64,000 nucleotides of DNA from Bacteroidota bacterium (GCA_029547705.1 JAKPOU010000017.1:62001-126000), one strand, 5' to 3'. Shown: positions 18,433 through 28,314, numbered from the stretch's first letter. Translations and numbers: made by a program. Notes: generated by a model not told the origin, from the sequence alone.

Positions 18433-21400
18433 ATGAAAATTAATTTTTTATTTGAAACGAGCTGGGAAGTATGTAATAAAGTGGGGGGAATACATACGGT
18501 AATTTCCACAAAAGCCCTTAACATCCTGGAAGAACTGGGAGATAATTACATACTGATCGGTCCCGATGTATGGAGGGAAGAATCTGAAAACCCTGAGTTC
18601 CTGCAGGATGATTCCCTTTTTGAAGAATGGAAGGGGAAAGCCCTGTCCGAAGACCTGAGAATCAAGACCGGAAGATGGAACATAGCCGGAAAGCCAATAG
18701 TGTTCCTTATAGACTTCACTCCCTATTTCGGACAGCAGAACGAAATATTTGCAAGATTCTGGGAGACATACAAGCTTGACAGCATTACCGGCCAGTGGGA
18801 CTATATTGAACCGGCGCTGTTCGGCTATGCCGCGGCAAAGGTCATCGAAAGCTTCACTTCATTTTACCAGGAGCATCACGATATAATCGCCCAGTTCCAT
18901 GAATGGATGACGGGAACGGGTGTGCTCTACCTCGAACACAATGCTCCCTGGGTGGCTACTGCCTTCACTACGCATGCAACCGTGCTTGGACGGAGCATAG
19001 CAGGAAACAACCGGCCGCTTTATGGCAAAATGAAGGAATATAACCCGGGGCAGATTGCCCGTGAATTCAATGTTGCCGCCAAACAGTCCCTCGAAAGGAT
19101 AACCGCGGCAGAGGCTGATGTTTTTACCACTGTCAGCGGGATAACCTCAAAGGAATGCAGCCATTTCCTGGGCAAGGATGTGGATATTGTGACTCCCAAT
19201 GGCTTTGAGGATTCCTTCGTTCCGGACGAAAAACATTTTGCTGAAAGAAGAAATACTGCCAGACTGAAACTCAAGGCTGTTGCAGAAGCAGTACTGGGTT
19301 ACGGCATCTCTGACGACGCCGTTTTTATTGCCAACAGCGGACGCTATGAATTCCGTAACAAAGGTCTTGACATATTTATTGACGCACTTGGCAGGCTGAA
19401 TAAAAAAGAGAAGCCGAAAAGGGAATGTGTTGCCTTCATAATGATGCCTGCCTATCACATGGGACCGAGGCAGGATCTTATGGAGATACTGTACAACGAC
19501 GCCGAGGAACACGGCGGCGACAGGTACCTCACGCACTATCTGCATTATCCGGCCACGGATCCGGTAATTCAGAGAATAAATGCAAACCAGCTGGACAACA
19601 ATAAGGAGTCACAGGTAAAAATCATATTCGCACCTTCCTATCTGAATGGAAATGACGGGATATTCAACCTGCCATACTATGACCTTCTGATAGGATTCGA
19701 TCTTTCGGCCTTCCCGTCCTATTACGAGCCATGGGGATATACACCCCTTGAAAGCCTTATGTTTTCCATACCTACCATCACAACATCCCTGTCAGGTTTC
19801 GGCCTGTGGGTCAGGGAATACTTCAAGGATCCGGGAAACGGCATTGCAGTGATTGAAAGGACGGACAACAATGAAGACCAGGTGGTCAGCGACATCATGG
19901 AATTCATGCAGATGTTCATTAATCTCAGTGATGATGAAATAAACAAAGCCAGGCTGAAGGCGCATGAAATATCGCGTATTGCAATGTGGGACACTCTTGT
20001 CAAATACTATTTCAGCGCCTATGAAAAAGCTCTTTTAAAAAGCAGCGAAAGAAGGGAGGAACCCAGGGAATTTGCAAGATTTGTCGAGGAACCCGGCCTT
20101 GTTGTGAGAAAACCGCACCAGCTTCCCGTCTGGAAGGATATCTACATTCAGAGCGATGTGCCCCAGAAGCTTTCAGCACTGAAGGATCTGGCAAACAACC
20201 TGTGGTGGTCATGGAACAGTGATGCGGAATCAATATTCAGGAGAATGGACCCTTCCCTCTGGGAAGAGATAAGGCATAATCCCAAGATTCTGCTTGAGAA
20301 GATTGATTACAAAAGGCTGCTGGTACTCGAGGATGATGATGATTTTGTGAAGGACCTCAGGAAGGTGGACAAGGCCTTCAGGGATTACATGAGCCGGCCC
20401 GATGACAATCAGAAGCCTTCAGTAGCCTATTTCAGCATGGAATTCGGAATACATCCCTCCCTTAAGATATATTCAGGCGGACTTGGTATTCTGGCCGGGG
20501 ATTATCTGAAGGAGGCAAGCGATTCCAATCTGAAGATAATAGGAGTGGGATTCCTTTACCGTTATGGCTACTTCAGACAGAAGCTGGGACCGAAAGGAGA
20601 GCAGCTCACAATTTATGAGGCGGAAGATTTTACAAGCCTTCCCATCAGACCGGTCAAGGACAAGAATGACAATCATCTCAGGGTGGCTGTTGTATGGCCG
20701 GGAAGAACCGTTATGATAAGGGTGTGGGAGGCCAAGATCGGCAAGGTAAGCCTCTTCCTGCTCGACACTGATTTTGAAGACAATTCAGCTGCCGACAGGT
20801 CAATAACACATTATCTGTACGGTGGCGACCATGAGAACAGGCTGAAACAGGAGATTATCCTGGGTATCGGAGGTATCAGGGCCCTTGATGCCATGGGTAT
20901 CAAACCCGACCTTTATCACAGCAACGAGGGGCATTCGGCATTTATAAGCCTTGAACGCCTCAGAACGATGATAGAGACCCACCATCTTACCTTCCATGAG
21001 GCACTTGAAGCCGTGAGATCATCAACCCTGTTCACAACACATACTCCCGTTCCGGCAGGACATGATGCATTTGATGAGGATATGCTCAGGAAATACATAT
21101 CACATTACCATACAAGGCTCAATATAAGCTGGGAGGAACTGGTGGCGCTCGGAAGATGCGAGGGGGATCCCGACAGGAAATTCAACATGAGCTTCCTTGC
21201 AACACGCATGTCGCAGGAGGTAAACGGAGTGAGCAAGCTTCACGGGGAGGTAAGCCAGGGTATGTTCAACAAGCTGTGGCCGGGATACCTTCAGGAAGAG
21301 CTGTTTATAGGATATGTTACAAATGGTGTGCATCATGCTACCTGGACAGCCAATCCGTGGAAGGAAGTATGGAAGGAAATAACCGGGTCATCATCCTTCG

Positions 21401-22656
21401 ACCAGACCGACAGGAGCAAGTGGGAAAAGCTTTACAAGGTTGATGACAAGAGGATCTATGAAATAAGAAGGCAGCTGAAGAAAACCCTGTTTAACAATAT
21501 CAGGAAGCGTCTTCAGACTGATATGATAGACAAGCACGTCAGTCCGAGAACACTGATCAACATAAGCACTCATCTTGATGAGAACGCTCTTACAATCGGT
21601 TTTGCCAGGCGTTTCGCTACTTACAAGAGAGCTTCCCTGCTGTTCAGGGATCTTGACAGGCTTGAAAGGATTGTAAACAACCCGGACAGGCCCGTTCAGT
21701 TTATTTACGCGGGCAAGGCACATCCGCATGACGGAGGAGGCCAGGATCTGATCAGAAGAGTATTTGAAGTTTCACAAATGCCGCAGTTTGCCGGTAAGAT
21801 CGTATTTCTTGAAAACTATGATATAGAGCTTGCAAAATACATGGTTCAGGGAGTGGATATCTGGCTCAATACTCCTACCAGACCGCTTGAAGCCTCCGGT
21901 ACCAGCGGCGAGAAGGCTGTTATGAACGGAACCCTTCATTTCAGCGTGCTGGACGGCTGGTGGGTAGAGGGCTACAGGGCATATGCAGGCTGGGCGCTGC
22001 CGAAGAAAAAGACATTTGCAAACCAGTACCTCCAGGATGATGTTGATGCCGAAACCATCTACAATATGCTTGAGTATGAAATAGTGCCGGCATATTATTC
22101 CTATGATGACAAGGGTGTGCCTGTGGAGTGGATAAGCCATATCAAGAACACAATGGTGAAAGTGGCACCTGAATTCACAATGAAACGCCAGCTGGATGAC
22201 TATTATGATAAATACTATTCCAGGCTTTATGAAAGGAATAAATATCTGACCGCAAATAATTTCGAGAAGGTAAAAGACCTTTCTGCCTGGAAAAAGAGAA
22301 TCACGGCAGAGTGGGATAATATTGAGGTTCTGAATTACAGCTTTGAGGAGCCTGACGGAAATATTTACCATTCAGGGCATGATTACAAGGCTGAAATAGC
22401 TCTGGACATCAAAAATATACCAAAGGAAAACGTGGGGGTGGAGTTCATTGTGACACACCTGAGCAAAGAGGGAAGACATGAGTTCGTGAACAGTCAGGAA
22501 TTCACCCTTGTTAGCTGCAAAGGGGGAAAATGTCTTTACAGGGTGAAGCTCATTCCTGAAAAGGCAGGAGCATTTTTCTATGGAATAAGGATCTATCCCA
22601 AGCGTGGAGACCTGCCCCACAAGCAGGATTTCTACCTGCTGAGGTGGATTGATTAA
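18433..22656 (+). CDS. Fused GT3-type glycogen synthase and GT35-type alpha-glucan phosphorylase
   Basis: One 1407-residue chain joins two opposing activities. Residues 1 to about 545 resemble eukaryotic-type GT3 glycogen synthase: FETSWEVCNKVGGIHTVI at the start, QFHEWMTGTG, and YYEPWGYTPLES in the donor site. Residues about 575-1407 are an alpha-glucan phosphorylase of the short GlgP subfamily. It opens with the DUF3417 block LANNLWWSWN, then NEGHSAF, and carries the pyridoxal-phosphate lysine at K1161 in EASGTSGEKAVMNG. The frame is continuous, with no stop or shift at the junction. GT3 enzymes use UDP-glucose. A four-base overlap with glgB ends the cluster. Fusion is directly seen; dual activity is inferred. 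Confidence 0.9.
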   Translation: MKINFLFETSWEVCNKVGGIHTVISTKALNILEELGDNYILIGPDVWREESENPEFLQDDSLFEEWKGKALSEDLRIKTGRWNIAGKPIVFLIDFTPYFGQQNEIFARFWETYKLDSITGQWDYIEPALFGYAAAKVIESFTSFYQEHHDIIAQFHEWMTGTGVLYLEHNAPWVATAFTTHATVLGRSIAGNNRPLYGKMKEYNPGQIAREFNVAAKQSLERITAAEADVFTTVSGITSKECSHFLGKDVDIVTPNGFEDSFVPDEKHFAERRNTARLKLKAVAEAVLGYGISDDAVFIANSGRYEFRNKGLDIFIDALGRLNKKEKPKRECVAFIMMPAYHMGPRQDLMEILYNDAEEHGGDRYLTHYLHYPATDPVIQRINANQLDNNKESQVKIIFAPSYLNGNDGIFNLPYYDLLIGFDLSAFPSYYEPWGYTPLESLMFSIPTITTSLSGFGLWVREYFKDPGNGIAVIERTDNNEDQVVSDIMEFMQMFINLSDDEINKARLKAHEISRIAMWDTLVKYYFSAYEKALLKSSERREEPREFARFVEEPGLVVRKPHQLPVWKDIYIQSDVPQKLSALKDLANNLWWSWNSDAESIFRRMDPSLWEEIRHNPKILLEKIDYKRLLVLEDDDDFVKDLRKVDKAFRDYMSRPDDNQKPSVAYFSMEFGIHPSLKIYSGGLGILAGDYLKEASDSNLKIIGVGFLYRYGYFRQKLGPKGEQLTIYEAEDFTSLPIRPVKDKNDNHLRVAVVWPGRTVMIRVWEAKIGKVSLFLLDTDFEDNSAADRSITHYLYGGDHENRLKQEIILGIGGIRALDAMGIKPDLYHSNEGHSAFISLERLRTMIETHHLTFHEALEAVRSSTLFTTHTPVPAGHDAFDEDMLRKYISHYHTRLNISWEELVALGRCEGDPDRKFNMSFLATRMSQEVNGVSKLHGEVSQGMFNKLWPGYLQEELFIGYVTNGVHHATWTANPWKEVWKEITGSSSFDQTDRSKWEKLYKVDDKRIYEIRRQLKKTLFNNIRKRLQTDMIDKHVSPRTLINISTHLDENALTIGFARRFATYKRASLLFRDLDRLERIVNNPDRPVQFIYAGKAHPHDGGGQDLIRRVFEVSQMPQFAGKIVFLENYDIELAKYMVQGVDIWLNTPTRPLEASGTSGEKAVMNGTLHFSVLDGWWVEGYRAYAGWALPKKKTFANQYLQDDVDAETIYNMLEYEIVPAYYSYDDKGVPVEWISHIKNTMVKVAPEFTMKRQLDDYYDKYYSRLYERNKYLTANNFEKVKDLSAWKKRITAEWDNIEVLNYSFEEPDGNIYHSGHDYKAEIALDIKNIPKENVGVEFIVTHLSKEGRHEFVNSQEFTLVSCKGGKCLYRVKLIPEKAGAFFYGIRIYPKRGDLPHKQDFYLLRWID

Positions 22657-24680
22657 ATATCTATCACACTCCTGACCGGCTCCCTTTTAAGGACAATGGC
22701 CGTTCTTGACGGAAGATAAAGATAAAGGTAGTAAGGTGTACCCAGTGTCTGCCTTGCTGCCTTTCTGATAGACAGGTAGAGGCCGTTCCTGTCTATCCTG
22801 TTGAATCCGCCGTAGGCAGGATCGTCGGAATCCAGAATTATTCTGAACTTGCCCTGCACCGGTATCCCGTAGTCGGTGAATGAATTCCCGGGATGGAAAT
22901 TGAATACGAACAGGAGTTCTCCCCTTGAAAAGGCAATGACCTTGTCGGAGGAGTTCTCATATATTCTTGAGAGGGGGTGCTCAAGGATCCCGTAACGGTT
23001 CTGGAGAGTGAGCATTTCCCTGTCAAAGGCGGCCAGGTAGCCATATTTGAGTGATTCATTTTTCAGCAGGCTCCATTGCCGGCGAGCATATTTATAACTC
23101 CAGTTGTTTCCTTCCCTCGGGAAATCAATCCATTCAGGGTGTCCGAACTCATTTCCCATGAAAGTAAGGTAACCGCCTCCGGCAGTGGCAAGGGTAATCA
23201 GTCTTATCATCTTGTGGAGGGCAATGCCACGGTCAATTACCAGGCTCTGGTGCGACTTGTTCATGCCGGTATACATTTCGGCATCGATCATTCTGAAGAT
23301 AAGCGTTTTGTCACCAACCAGGGCCTGGTCATGTGATTCACAGTATGATATCACCTTCTCCTCGGGACGGTGCTGGGTAAGTTCATGCATCAGCGTGCCC
23401 ATATCCCATTTCTCATCGGCAATTTCCTTGACCAGCCTGATCCAGAAATCGGGAACCCCCATTGACAGCCTGTAATCGAATCCATAGCCTCCGGCTGATG
23501 TATGAGCCGCCAGTCCGGGCATTCCGCTCATCTCCTCAGCAACAGTGAGGGCATGAGGCTTGATTTCGTGGATCATCTTGTTTGCCAGGTAAAGATAAAT
23601 CAGTGCATCAATATCCTGGCCCCCGTCGAAATATTCAGAATATTCGGTGAAATTTTTTCCTAATCCGTGATCATAGTAGATCATGCTCGTTACACCGTCG
23701 AACCTGAAGCCGTCAAACCCGTATTCATCAATCCAGTACCGGCAGTTGGAGAGCAGAAAATGGATCACATTGTCCTTTCCGTAGTCGAAGCACAGGGAGT
23801 CCCATGCAATATGGTTCCTTCTCTCGTTTGTGTGGAAGTACTGGCCGGGAGATCCGTCAAAAAGAGCCAGTCCCTCATTGATATTCTTTACTGAATGGGA
23901 ATGGACCAGATCCATGATCACCCTGATTCCGAGGCCATGGGCTGTGTCAATCAGTTCCCTGAGATCTTCCGGGGTGCCGAAGCGGGAAGAGACTGCAAAG
24001 AAGCTGGAAACATGATAGCCAAAGGATCCGTAGAAAGGATGCTCCTGAATGGCCATCAGCTGGATGGTGTTGTATCCTGCACCGGCTATGTAGGGCAGAA
24101 CATCCCTTGTGAATTCCCTGTAGGTCCCGGTACGGTATTCTTCAGTGGCCATACCAATATGAGCCTCATAGATCACCGGGGCAGACTGTTCCGGAATGAA
24201 ATCCGGATTATTCCAGGAATACGGCTCATCCGGGGACCAGACCTGGGCTGAGAAAATCTTTGTTGTATCATCCTGAAAGAGCCTTGTTGCATAGGATGGA
24301 ATCCTTTCACCCCGGCCCTCCTTCCAGTGCATGGAAAGTTTATAGAGGTCGCCGTGCTTCAGCAGTTCAGGCGGAAGGTTTATCTCCCAGTCTCCCTGCC
24401 TGTTGATTCTTTTCATCCTGTACTCGGGCTTCTCCTGCCAGTCGCTGAAGGTGCCGGTCAGGTATATTGCCGCCGCATTCGGGGCCCATTCCCTGAAAAC
24501 CCAATTGCCGTCACTCAGGCGGTGAAGACCGTAATACAGATGGCCAAGGGCAAAGCTGCCCAGGGTTCCTTCGCCGGCAAGGCTCCTTTCCTTTTGCCGG
24601 CATTTCTCGTAACGTTCATCAATAATTGATCTGAAGGGCCTTAGCCATTCATCCAGGGAGTAATATCTGGGGCTGGTCAT
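22653..24680 (-). CDS. glgB: 1,4-alpha-glucan branching enzyme (GH13, eukaryote-like subgroup)
   Basis: This enzyme creates alpha-1,6 branches in glycogen. The N terminus holds a carbohydrate-binding (CBM48) domain, about residues 35-150 (FREWAPNAAAIYLTGTFSDW). The GH13 barrel shows MDLVHSHSV, the nucleophile region GFRFDGVTSMIYYDHG, the acid AEEMSG and the transition-state ESHDQ. DGVTSMIYYDHG is closer to eukaryotic/GH13_8 branching enzymes than to GH13_9 E. coli GlgB. It is convergent with the synthase-phosphorylase gene and shares four bases with its end, so the two transcripts must overlap. The length of 675 is normal for this subgroup. Confidence 0.93.
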   Translation of the reverse strand: MTSPRYYSLDEWLRPFRSIIDERYEKCRQKERSLAGEGTLGSFALGHLYYGLHRLSDGNWVFREWAPNAAAIYLTGTFSDWQEKPEYRMKRINRQGDWEINLPPELLKHGDLYKLSMHWKEGRGERIPSYATRLFQDDTTKIFSAQVWSPDEPYSWNNPDFIPEQSAPVIYEAHIGMATEEYRTGTYREFTRDVLPYIAGAGYNTIQLMAIQEHPFYGSFGYHVSSFFAVSSRFGTPEDLRELIDTAHGLGIRVIMDLVHSHSVKNINEGLALFDGSPGQYFHTNERRNHIAWDSLCFDYGKDNVIHFLLSNCRYWIDEYGFDGFRFDGVTSMIYYDHGLGKNFTEYSEYFDGGQDIDALIYLYLANKMIHEIKPHALTVAEEMSGMPGLAAHTSAGGYGFDYRLSMGVPDFWIRLVKEIADEKWDMGTLMHELTQHRPEEKVISYCESHDQALVGDKTLIFRMIDAEMYTGMNKSHQSLVIDRGIALHKMIRLITLATAGGGYLTFMGNEFGHPEWIDFPREGNNWSYKYARRQWSLLKNESLKYGYLAAFDREMLTLQNRYGILEHPLSRIYENSSDKVIAFSRGELLFVFNFHPGNSFTDYGIPVQGKFRIILDSDDPAYGGFNRIDRNGLYLSIRKAARQTLGTPYYLYLYLPSRTAIVLKREPVRSVIDI

Positions 24681-24755
24681 TTTGTCGCTGGCTTGTTATC
24701 CTAGTATAAAAATACAAAAGAAATCATAAATATATTTCTTATTAACAGGCTTTCT

Positions 24756-24763
24756 TATTTTTG
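24756..24763 (+). promoter_or_regulatory. Possible -7 element for ribF
   Basis: TATTTTTG fits TAnnTTTG and would start transcription near 24770, only about a dozen bases before the ATG at 24782. The upstream -33 position has TTTC instead of TTTG (24735-24738). If real, the RNA has almost no leader, and the in-frame TTG at 24761 could not be a start. Confidence 0.35.
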
Positions 24764-24781
24764 TATGAATTAATTACCGAT

Positions 24782-25717
24782 ATGGAAATTCACTACTCCC
24801 ACGAGAACCTTCAGATTGCCGATCCCTTTGTTACCATCGGTATTTTTGACGGGGTGCATACCGGGCATATGGCAATCATAAACAGACTGGTGTCATATTC
24901 ACGGGAATGCCGGGGGGAATCCGTCGTGATAACTTTCGATCCGCACCCGAAGCTGGTACTGGGGGATGTTGGGGAGGGAATCTCATATCTTTCCACCATG
25001 GATGAAAAAAAGGCCCTGCTTGCAGCTGCCGGAACAGGGCATCTTGTAATCATGGAATTTACCCGGGAATTCAGCCGGGTAAGCGCAGGGGAATTTGTGA
25101 ACGATGTTCTTGCCGCGAAACTGGGCACCAGGCATCTTGTTATCGGTCATGATCATCATTTCGGATACCGGGGCGCCGGCAACTACAGTACCGTGCGTGA
25201 GTATGCCGCCAGGGCCGGGATAGCAGTGGAACAGATAGAAGGAATAGTAAGTGACGGTGCGGTGATCAGTTCCTCAAGGATACGCAGCGCACTTGCCAGC
25301 GGGAGGCTCAATGATGCCAACAGATGGCTGGGTTACTCCTATTCACTCAGGGGAACAGTGGTCAGGGGCCGGAAGATTGGCAGGAAACTGGGCTTTCCCA
25401 CTGCAAATATAAAACCCTCCGACCGCTATAAGCTGATACCCGCGAACGGGGTCTATGCGGTTGAGATCCGGATTGAGGGAATGCAGCTGACCGGGATGCT
25501 GAGCATAGGAACCAACCCGACTGTCAGCCGGGATCAGGGCACGAGGTCGGTTGAAGTGAATATCTTCGATTTTGACAGGGATATTTACGGAAGTGAGCTT
25601 GAAATTGTTTTCAGGTACCGCATGCGTGATGAGGTAAAATTTTCCGGCAGGGATGAACTTGCCCGCCAGATGAGGAAGGATATGGATAATGCACTGAAGC
25701 TGCTCGGGCAGGCTTAG
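24782..25717 (+). CDS. ribF: Bifunctional riboflavin kinase / FMN adenylyltransferase
   Basis: RibF phosphorylates riboflavin to FMN and adenylates FMN to FAD. The N-terminal nucleotidyltransferase domain shows [17 protein letters not shown] and GHDHHFG. The C-terminal flavokinase domain shows [16 protein letters not shown] and NGVYAV. The start is taken at the ATG at 24782 ([10 protein letters not shown]), giving 311 residues. An in-frame TTG at 24761 would add seven residues but falls within the putative -7 promoter element. Both active domains look intact. Confidence 0.93.
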   Translation: MEIHYSHENLQIADPFVTIGIFDGVHTGHMAIINRLVSYSRECRGESVVITFDPHPKLVLGDVGEGISYLSTMDEKKALLAAAGTGHLVIMEFTREFSRVSAGEFVNDVLAAKLGTRHLVIGHDHHFGYRGAGNYSTVREYAARAGIAVEQIEGIVSDGAVISSSRIRSALASGRLNDANRWLGYSYSLRGTVVRGRKIGRKLGFPTANIKPSDRYKLIPANGVYAVEIRIEGMQLTGMLSIGTNPTVSRDQGTRSVEVNIFDFDRDIYGSELEIVFRYRMRDEVKFSGRDELARQMRKDMDNALKLLGQA

Positions 25718-25733
25718 AATGCCTATATTTTAT

Positions 25734-25741
25734 TAACTTTG
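25734..25741 (+). promoter_or_regulatory. Possible -7 element for ahcY
   Basis: TAACTTTG matches TAnnTTTG in the 44-base gap after ribF, with a predicted start near 25748 and the ahcY ATG at 25762. No TTTG is seen at the -33 distance. The position just after the ribF stop suggests ahcY can be transcribed on its own. Confidence 0.42.
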
Positions 25742-25761
25742 CAGTCTTAAAAAATAAAAAG

Positions 25762-27177
25762 ATGACACTGGTGAAAGAAACGACGGATTATAAAATCAAG
25801 GATATATCCCTTGCTGAATTCGGAAGGAAGGAGATTGAGATAGCTGAAAAGGAAATGCCGGGGCTGCTTGCCATAAGGAAAAAATATTCAGCTGAGAAAC
25901 CACTGAAGGGCGCCCGTATCACCGGGTCGCTTCACATGACCATTCAGACGGCTGTTCTGATTGAAACCCTTGCCGAACTCGGAGCAGATGTACGCTGGGC
26001 AAGCTGCAATATATTCTCCACCCAGGATCATGCTGCAGCTGCAATAGCTGCACGTGGAATCCCCGTTTTTGCATGGAAGGGTGAGACACTTGAGGAATAC
26101 TGGTGGTGCACCGCACAGGCACTTTCCTTCCCGGGAGGCCGCGGTCCCAACCTGATAGTTGATGACGGCGGGGATGCAACCCTGATGGTTCACCTGGGCT
26201 ATAAGGCAGAGAAGGATCCTTCGATACTGGACAGGAAACCGTCAAACCGGGAAGAGGGGATTGTACTTGACACTCTCAGGAACCTGCAGACTGAAGATCC
26301 CGGCAAATGGCAGAGGGCAGTCAGTGAGCTGAAGGGTATTTCGGAAGAAACAACAACAGGTGTCAACAGGCTTTATCAGATGATGGAAAACAATGAATTG
26401 CTTGTTCCCGCCATCAATGTGAACGACTCCGTTACCAAGTCGAAGTTTGACAATCTGTACGGATGCCGCGAATCACTGGCTGACGGACTGAAGCGTGCAA
26501 CGAATGTGATGATTGCCGGCAAGGTGGTTGTGGTATGCGGATACGGCGACGTGGGGAAAGGCTGTGCGCACTCAATGAGGGACTATGGTGCCAGGGTGAT
26601 AGTGACGGAAATAGATCCTATCTGTGCCCTTCAGGCTGCCATGGAGGGCTTTGAGGTAAAAACCGTGGAGGACAGCCTTGAAGAGGGAAATATATATGTC
26701 ACCGCAACAGGGAACAAGGATGTCATCACTGTCGGGCACATGAAAAAAATGAAGGATCAGGCCATAGTGTGCAATATCGGGCATTTCGATCATGAGATAC
26801 AGGTGGAGGGGCTGAACAGCCTTGAGGGTGTGAAGAAGATAAATATAAAGCCGCAGGTTGACAAATATGTTTTCCCCGATGGCCATGCCATCTTCATGCT
26901 TGCAGAGGGCAGGCTCGTGAATCTTGGCTGCGCGGCGGGCCATCCCTCGTTCGTGATGAGCAATTCATTCAGTAACCAGACACTTGCCCAGATGGATCTC
27001 TGGAAAAATGATTACACAACCGGAGTATACAGGCTGCCCAAATACCTTGACGAAGAAGTTGCACGCCTGCATCTCGGGCAGCTTGGAGTCAGACTCACGG
27101 AGCTTACGGAGGAACAGGCCGAATATATTGGCGTTCCCAAAGAAGGTCCGTTCAAGCCGGAACATTACAGATACTAA
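25762..27177 (+). CDS. ahcY: Adenosylhomocysteinase
   Basis: This NAD-dependent enzyme splits S-adenosylhomocysteine into adenosine and homocysteine, which recycles the by-product of methylation. NAD binding is marked by [17 protein letters not shown]. Substrate-site blocks are [27 protein letters not shown] and [13 protein letters not shown]. The C terminus KPEHYRY supplies the Lys/Tyr pair that reaches into the neighbouring subunit's NAD site. The length (471) fits the bacterial tetrameric form. No SAH riboswitch-like structure is apparent in its short upstream gap. Confidence 0.96.
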   Translation: MTLVKETTDYKIKDISLAEFGRKEIEIAEKEMPGLLAIRKKYSAEKPLKGARITGSLHMTIQTAVLIETLAELGADVRWASCNIFSTQDHAAAAIAARGIPVFAWKGETLEEYWWCTAQALSFPGGRGPNLIVDDGGDATLMVHLGYKAEKDPSILDRKPSNREEGIVLDTLRNLQTEDPGKWQRAVSELKGISEETTTGVNRLYQMMENNELLVPAINVNDSVTKSKFDNLYGCRESLADGLKRATNVMIAGKVVVVCGYGDVGKGCAHSMRDYGARVIVTEIDPICALQAAMEGFEVKTVEDSLEEGNIYVTATGNKDVITVGHMKKMKDQAIVCNIGHFDHEIQVEGLNSLEGVKKINIKPQVDKYVFPDGHAIFMLAEGRLVNLGCAAGHPSFVMSNSFSNQTLAQMDLWKNDYTTGVYRLPKYLDEEVARLHLGQLGVRLTELTEEQAEYIGVPKEGPFKPEHYRY

Positions 27178-27216
27178 AGGAAAAAATCTTTTCCGGGAAA
27201 GACAGATCGTGGCATG

Positions 27217-27693
27217 TCAGTGATTCCAGACATGCAGGTAATTACCCATGACACTGGTACGGTAATTTTTCAGGGGATGCTTCCCTGCCCCTCCGGCAAG
27301 AGGCGTCCCGCCGCTGGTAAGGGCATATCTTGTCTTACATACAGGACATTCGGCAAAAATGATGTCAACCACATCGATCCTGACACTCCTCTCACTTACG
27401 AAATAGTCGTGGGGGCAGGTTCTGTCATACGCGTAGAACTCGCCTTCAGGTCCGGCAAATACTATAATCCCGTTATTGTTGAAGCCTGCAGCCTTCTGGC
27501 CCCAGTTGTTTGTCGAGGCATTCACGTAAACCGATCCGAATATTGAAGTGAGGTTGATAAATTCAATGTCATTGAGATTCATTGTAAAATCAATGTACCT
27601 GTCCGGTATTACATCGTTCTTGTCGTGTTCACATGAAACTGCTGAAAATGCAAGAAAAACGAAAATAATTCCTAATTTTGTCTTGTCTGCCAC
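27217..27693 (-). CDS. Rieske-like lipoprotein with altered cluster-ligand pattern
   Basis: This small lipoprotein (158 residues, GTG start at 27693, lipobox FSAVSC) ends in a Rieske-like beta domain. The first ligand loop reads CPHD, as in Rieske C-x-H. The second reads CPVC, where a classical Rieske protein has C-x2-H. GGTPLAGGAGKHPLKNY is the proline-loop-like tail. If it binds a cluster the ligands would be three Cys and one His, or the site may bind a single metal or none. Such proteins are common in Bacteroidota without a known partner. It is divergent from the next hypothetical gene. Confidence 0.65.
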   Translation of the reverse strand: MADKTKLGIIFVFLAFSAVSCEHDKNDVIPDRYIDFTMNLNDIEFINLTSIFGSVYVNASTNNWGQKAAGFNNNGIIVFAGPEGEFYAYDRTCPHDYFVSERSVRIDVVDIIFAECPVCKTRYALTSGGTPLAGGAGKHPLKNYRTSVMGNYLHVWNH

Positions 27694-27712
27694 TATGTTT
27701 ATGTTAATCAGG

Positions 27713-27720
27713 CAAAATTA
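27713..27720 (-). promoter_or_regulatory. Possible -7 element for the Rieske-like lipoprotein gene
   Basis: The minus strand reads TAATTTTG, a TAnnTTTG match, 20 bases before the GTG start codon at 27693. No matching -33 element is seen. Confidence 0.33.
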
Positions 27721-27775
27721 GCAAAAGTGTTGCAATACCTTTCATAGCCTGTTGTTTTATTGTAATTGTACTGAT

Positions 27776-28171
27776 ATGAATCTTTACCGGTCAAAAAGAC
27801 TTGCTGTTTCCTTTTCATTTCTGCTTCTATCCTGTACTGTTTCATTTTCCCATGTCCCGGAGGGATTATGCGGCCGCGGAAACGGGGCGGAAGTTTCCTT
27901 TCCGGCTCCCCTGGCCGCGAAAAAGCCGGGCAGGATCAGAAAACCGGTCAGCGCCGCCAGGGCAATCAGAAAGCAGAAAGCCGAGGAAAGGAAGCGTGAC
28001 AGGGAATACCTGGCCCAGCTGAAGGCCGACCAGAAAAGGCATTTTGAAATACAGTCCCCTGAGGTTAGGGAACGTATGCGTCAGAACAATAAAGATACGG
28101 AAACAAGATACAAGGCTAAAAAGAAAGCAGTTGTATCGAAAAATAAAAAAGCCGGGAGAAAGTACCGTTAA
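27776..28171 (+). CDS. Hypothetical small exported basic protein
   Basis: Not recognised. The ATG at 27776 is taken as the start, since the region from the in-frame TTG at 27752 encodes no sensible signal. The first 25 residues look like a signal sequence (RLAVSFSFLLLSCTVSFS), possibly a lipoprotein signal with Cys at LLLSC. The rest is highly charged, with many Lys/Arg and a long helical stretch (about residues 60-115), and ends in a Lys-rich tail. No Cys pair or enzyme motif is present. It could be an envelope-associated basic protein. Codon use resembles that of its neighbours. Confidence 0.55.
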   Translation: MNLYRSKRLAVSFSFLLLSCTVSFSHVPEGLCGRGNGAEVSFPAPLAAKKPGRIRKPVSAARAIRKQKAEERKRDREYLAQLKADQKRHFEIQSPEVRERMRQNNKDTETRYKAKKKAVVSKNKKAGRKYR

Positions 28172-28219
28172 AACCACAAATCTGAATCTGTAATTCTCTA
28201 ATTTTCAGAGTAATTTTTT

Positions 28220-28249
28220 TTTGTTTTTTTAAAAAAAATTGTATATTTG
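28220..28249 (+). promoter_or_regulatory. Bacteroidota housekeeping promoter for greA
   Basis: TTTG at 28220-28223, an 18-base spacer and TATATTTG at 28242-28249 fit the consensus. The element lies in a poly-T/poly-A tract (about 28212-28238). Transcription would start near 28256, leaving a leader of about 60 bases before greA, and could continue into the HIT gene. Confidence 0.6.
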
Positions 28250-28314
28250 TCTAATGAAGAGTTCCGGAAACCCCGGAATTCTTCTTATTTTTTTAATTCT
28301 TTACAGTAAGGGAA

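Noticed and set aside
21772-22371. Long antisense frames opposite the synthase-phosphorylase gene and other large genes
   Set aside because: They follow the third-position pattern of the true gene on the other strand and match no protein family I recognise.
25718-25761. A possible SAH or SAM riboswitch before ahcY
   Set aside because: The gap is only 44 bases and no pseudoknot-forming pairs were found, so there is no room for a known riboswitch class.
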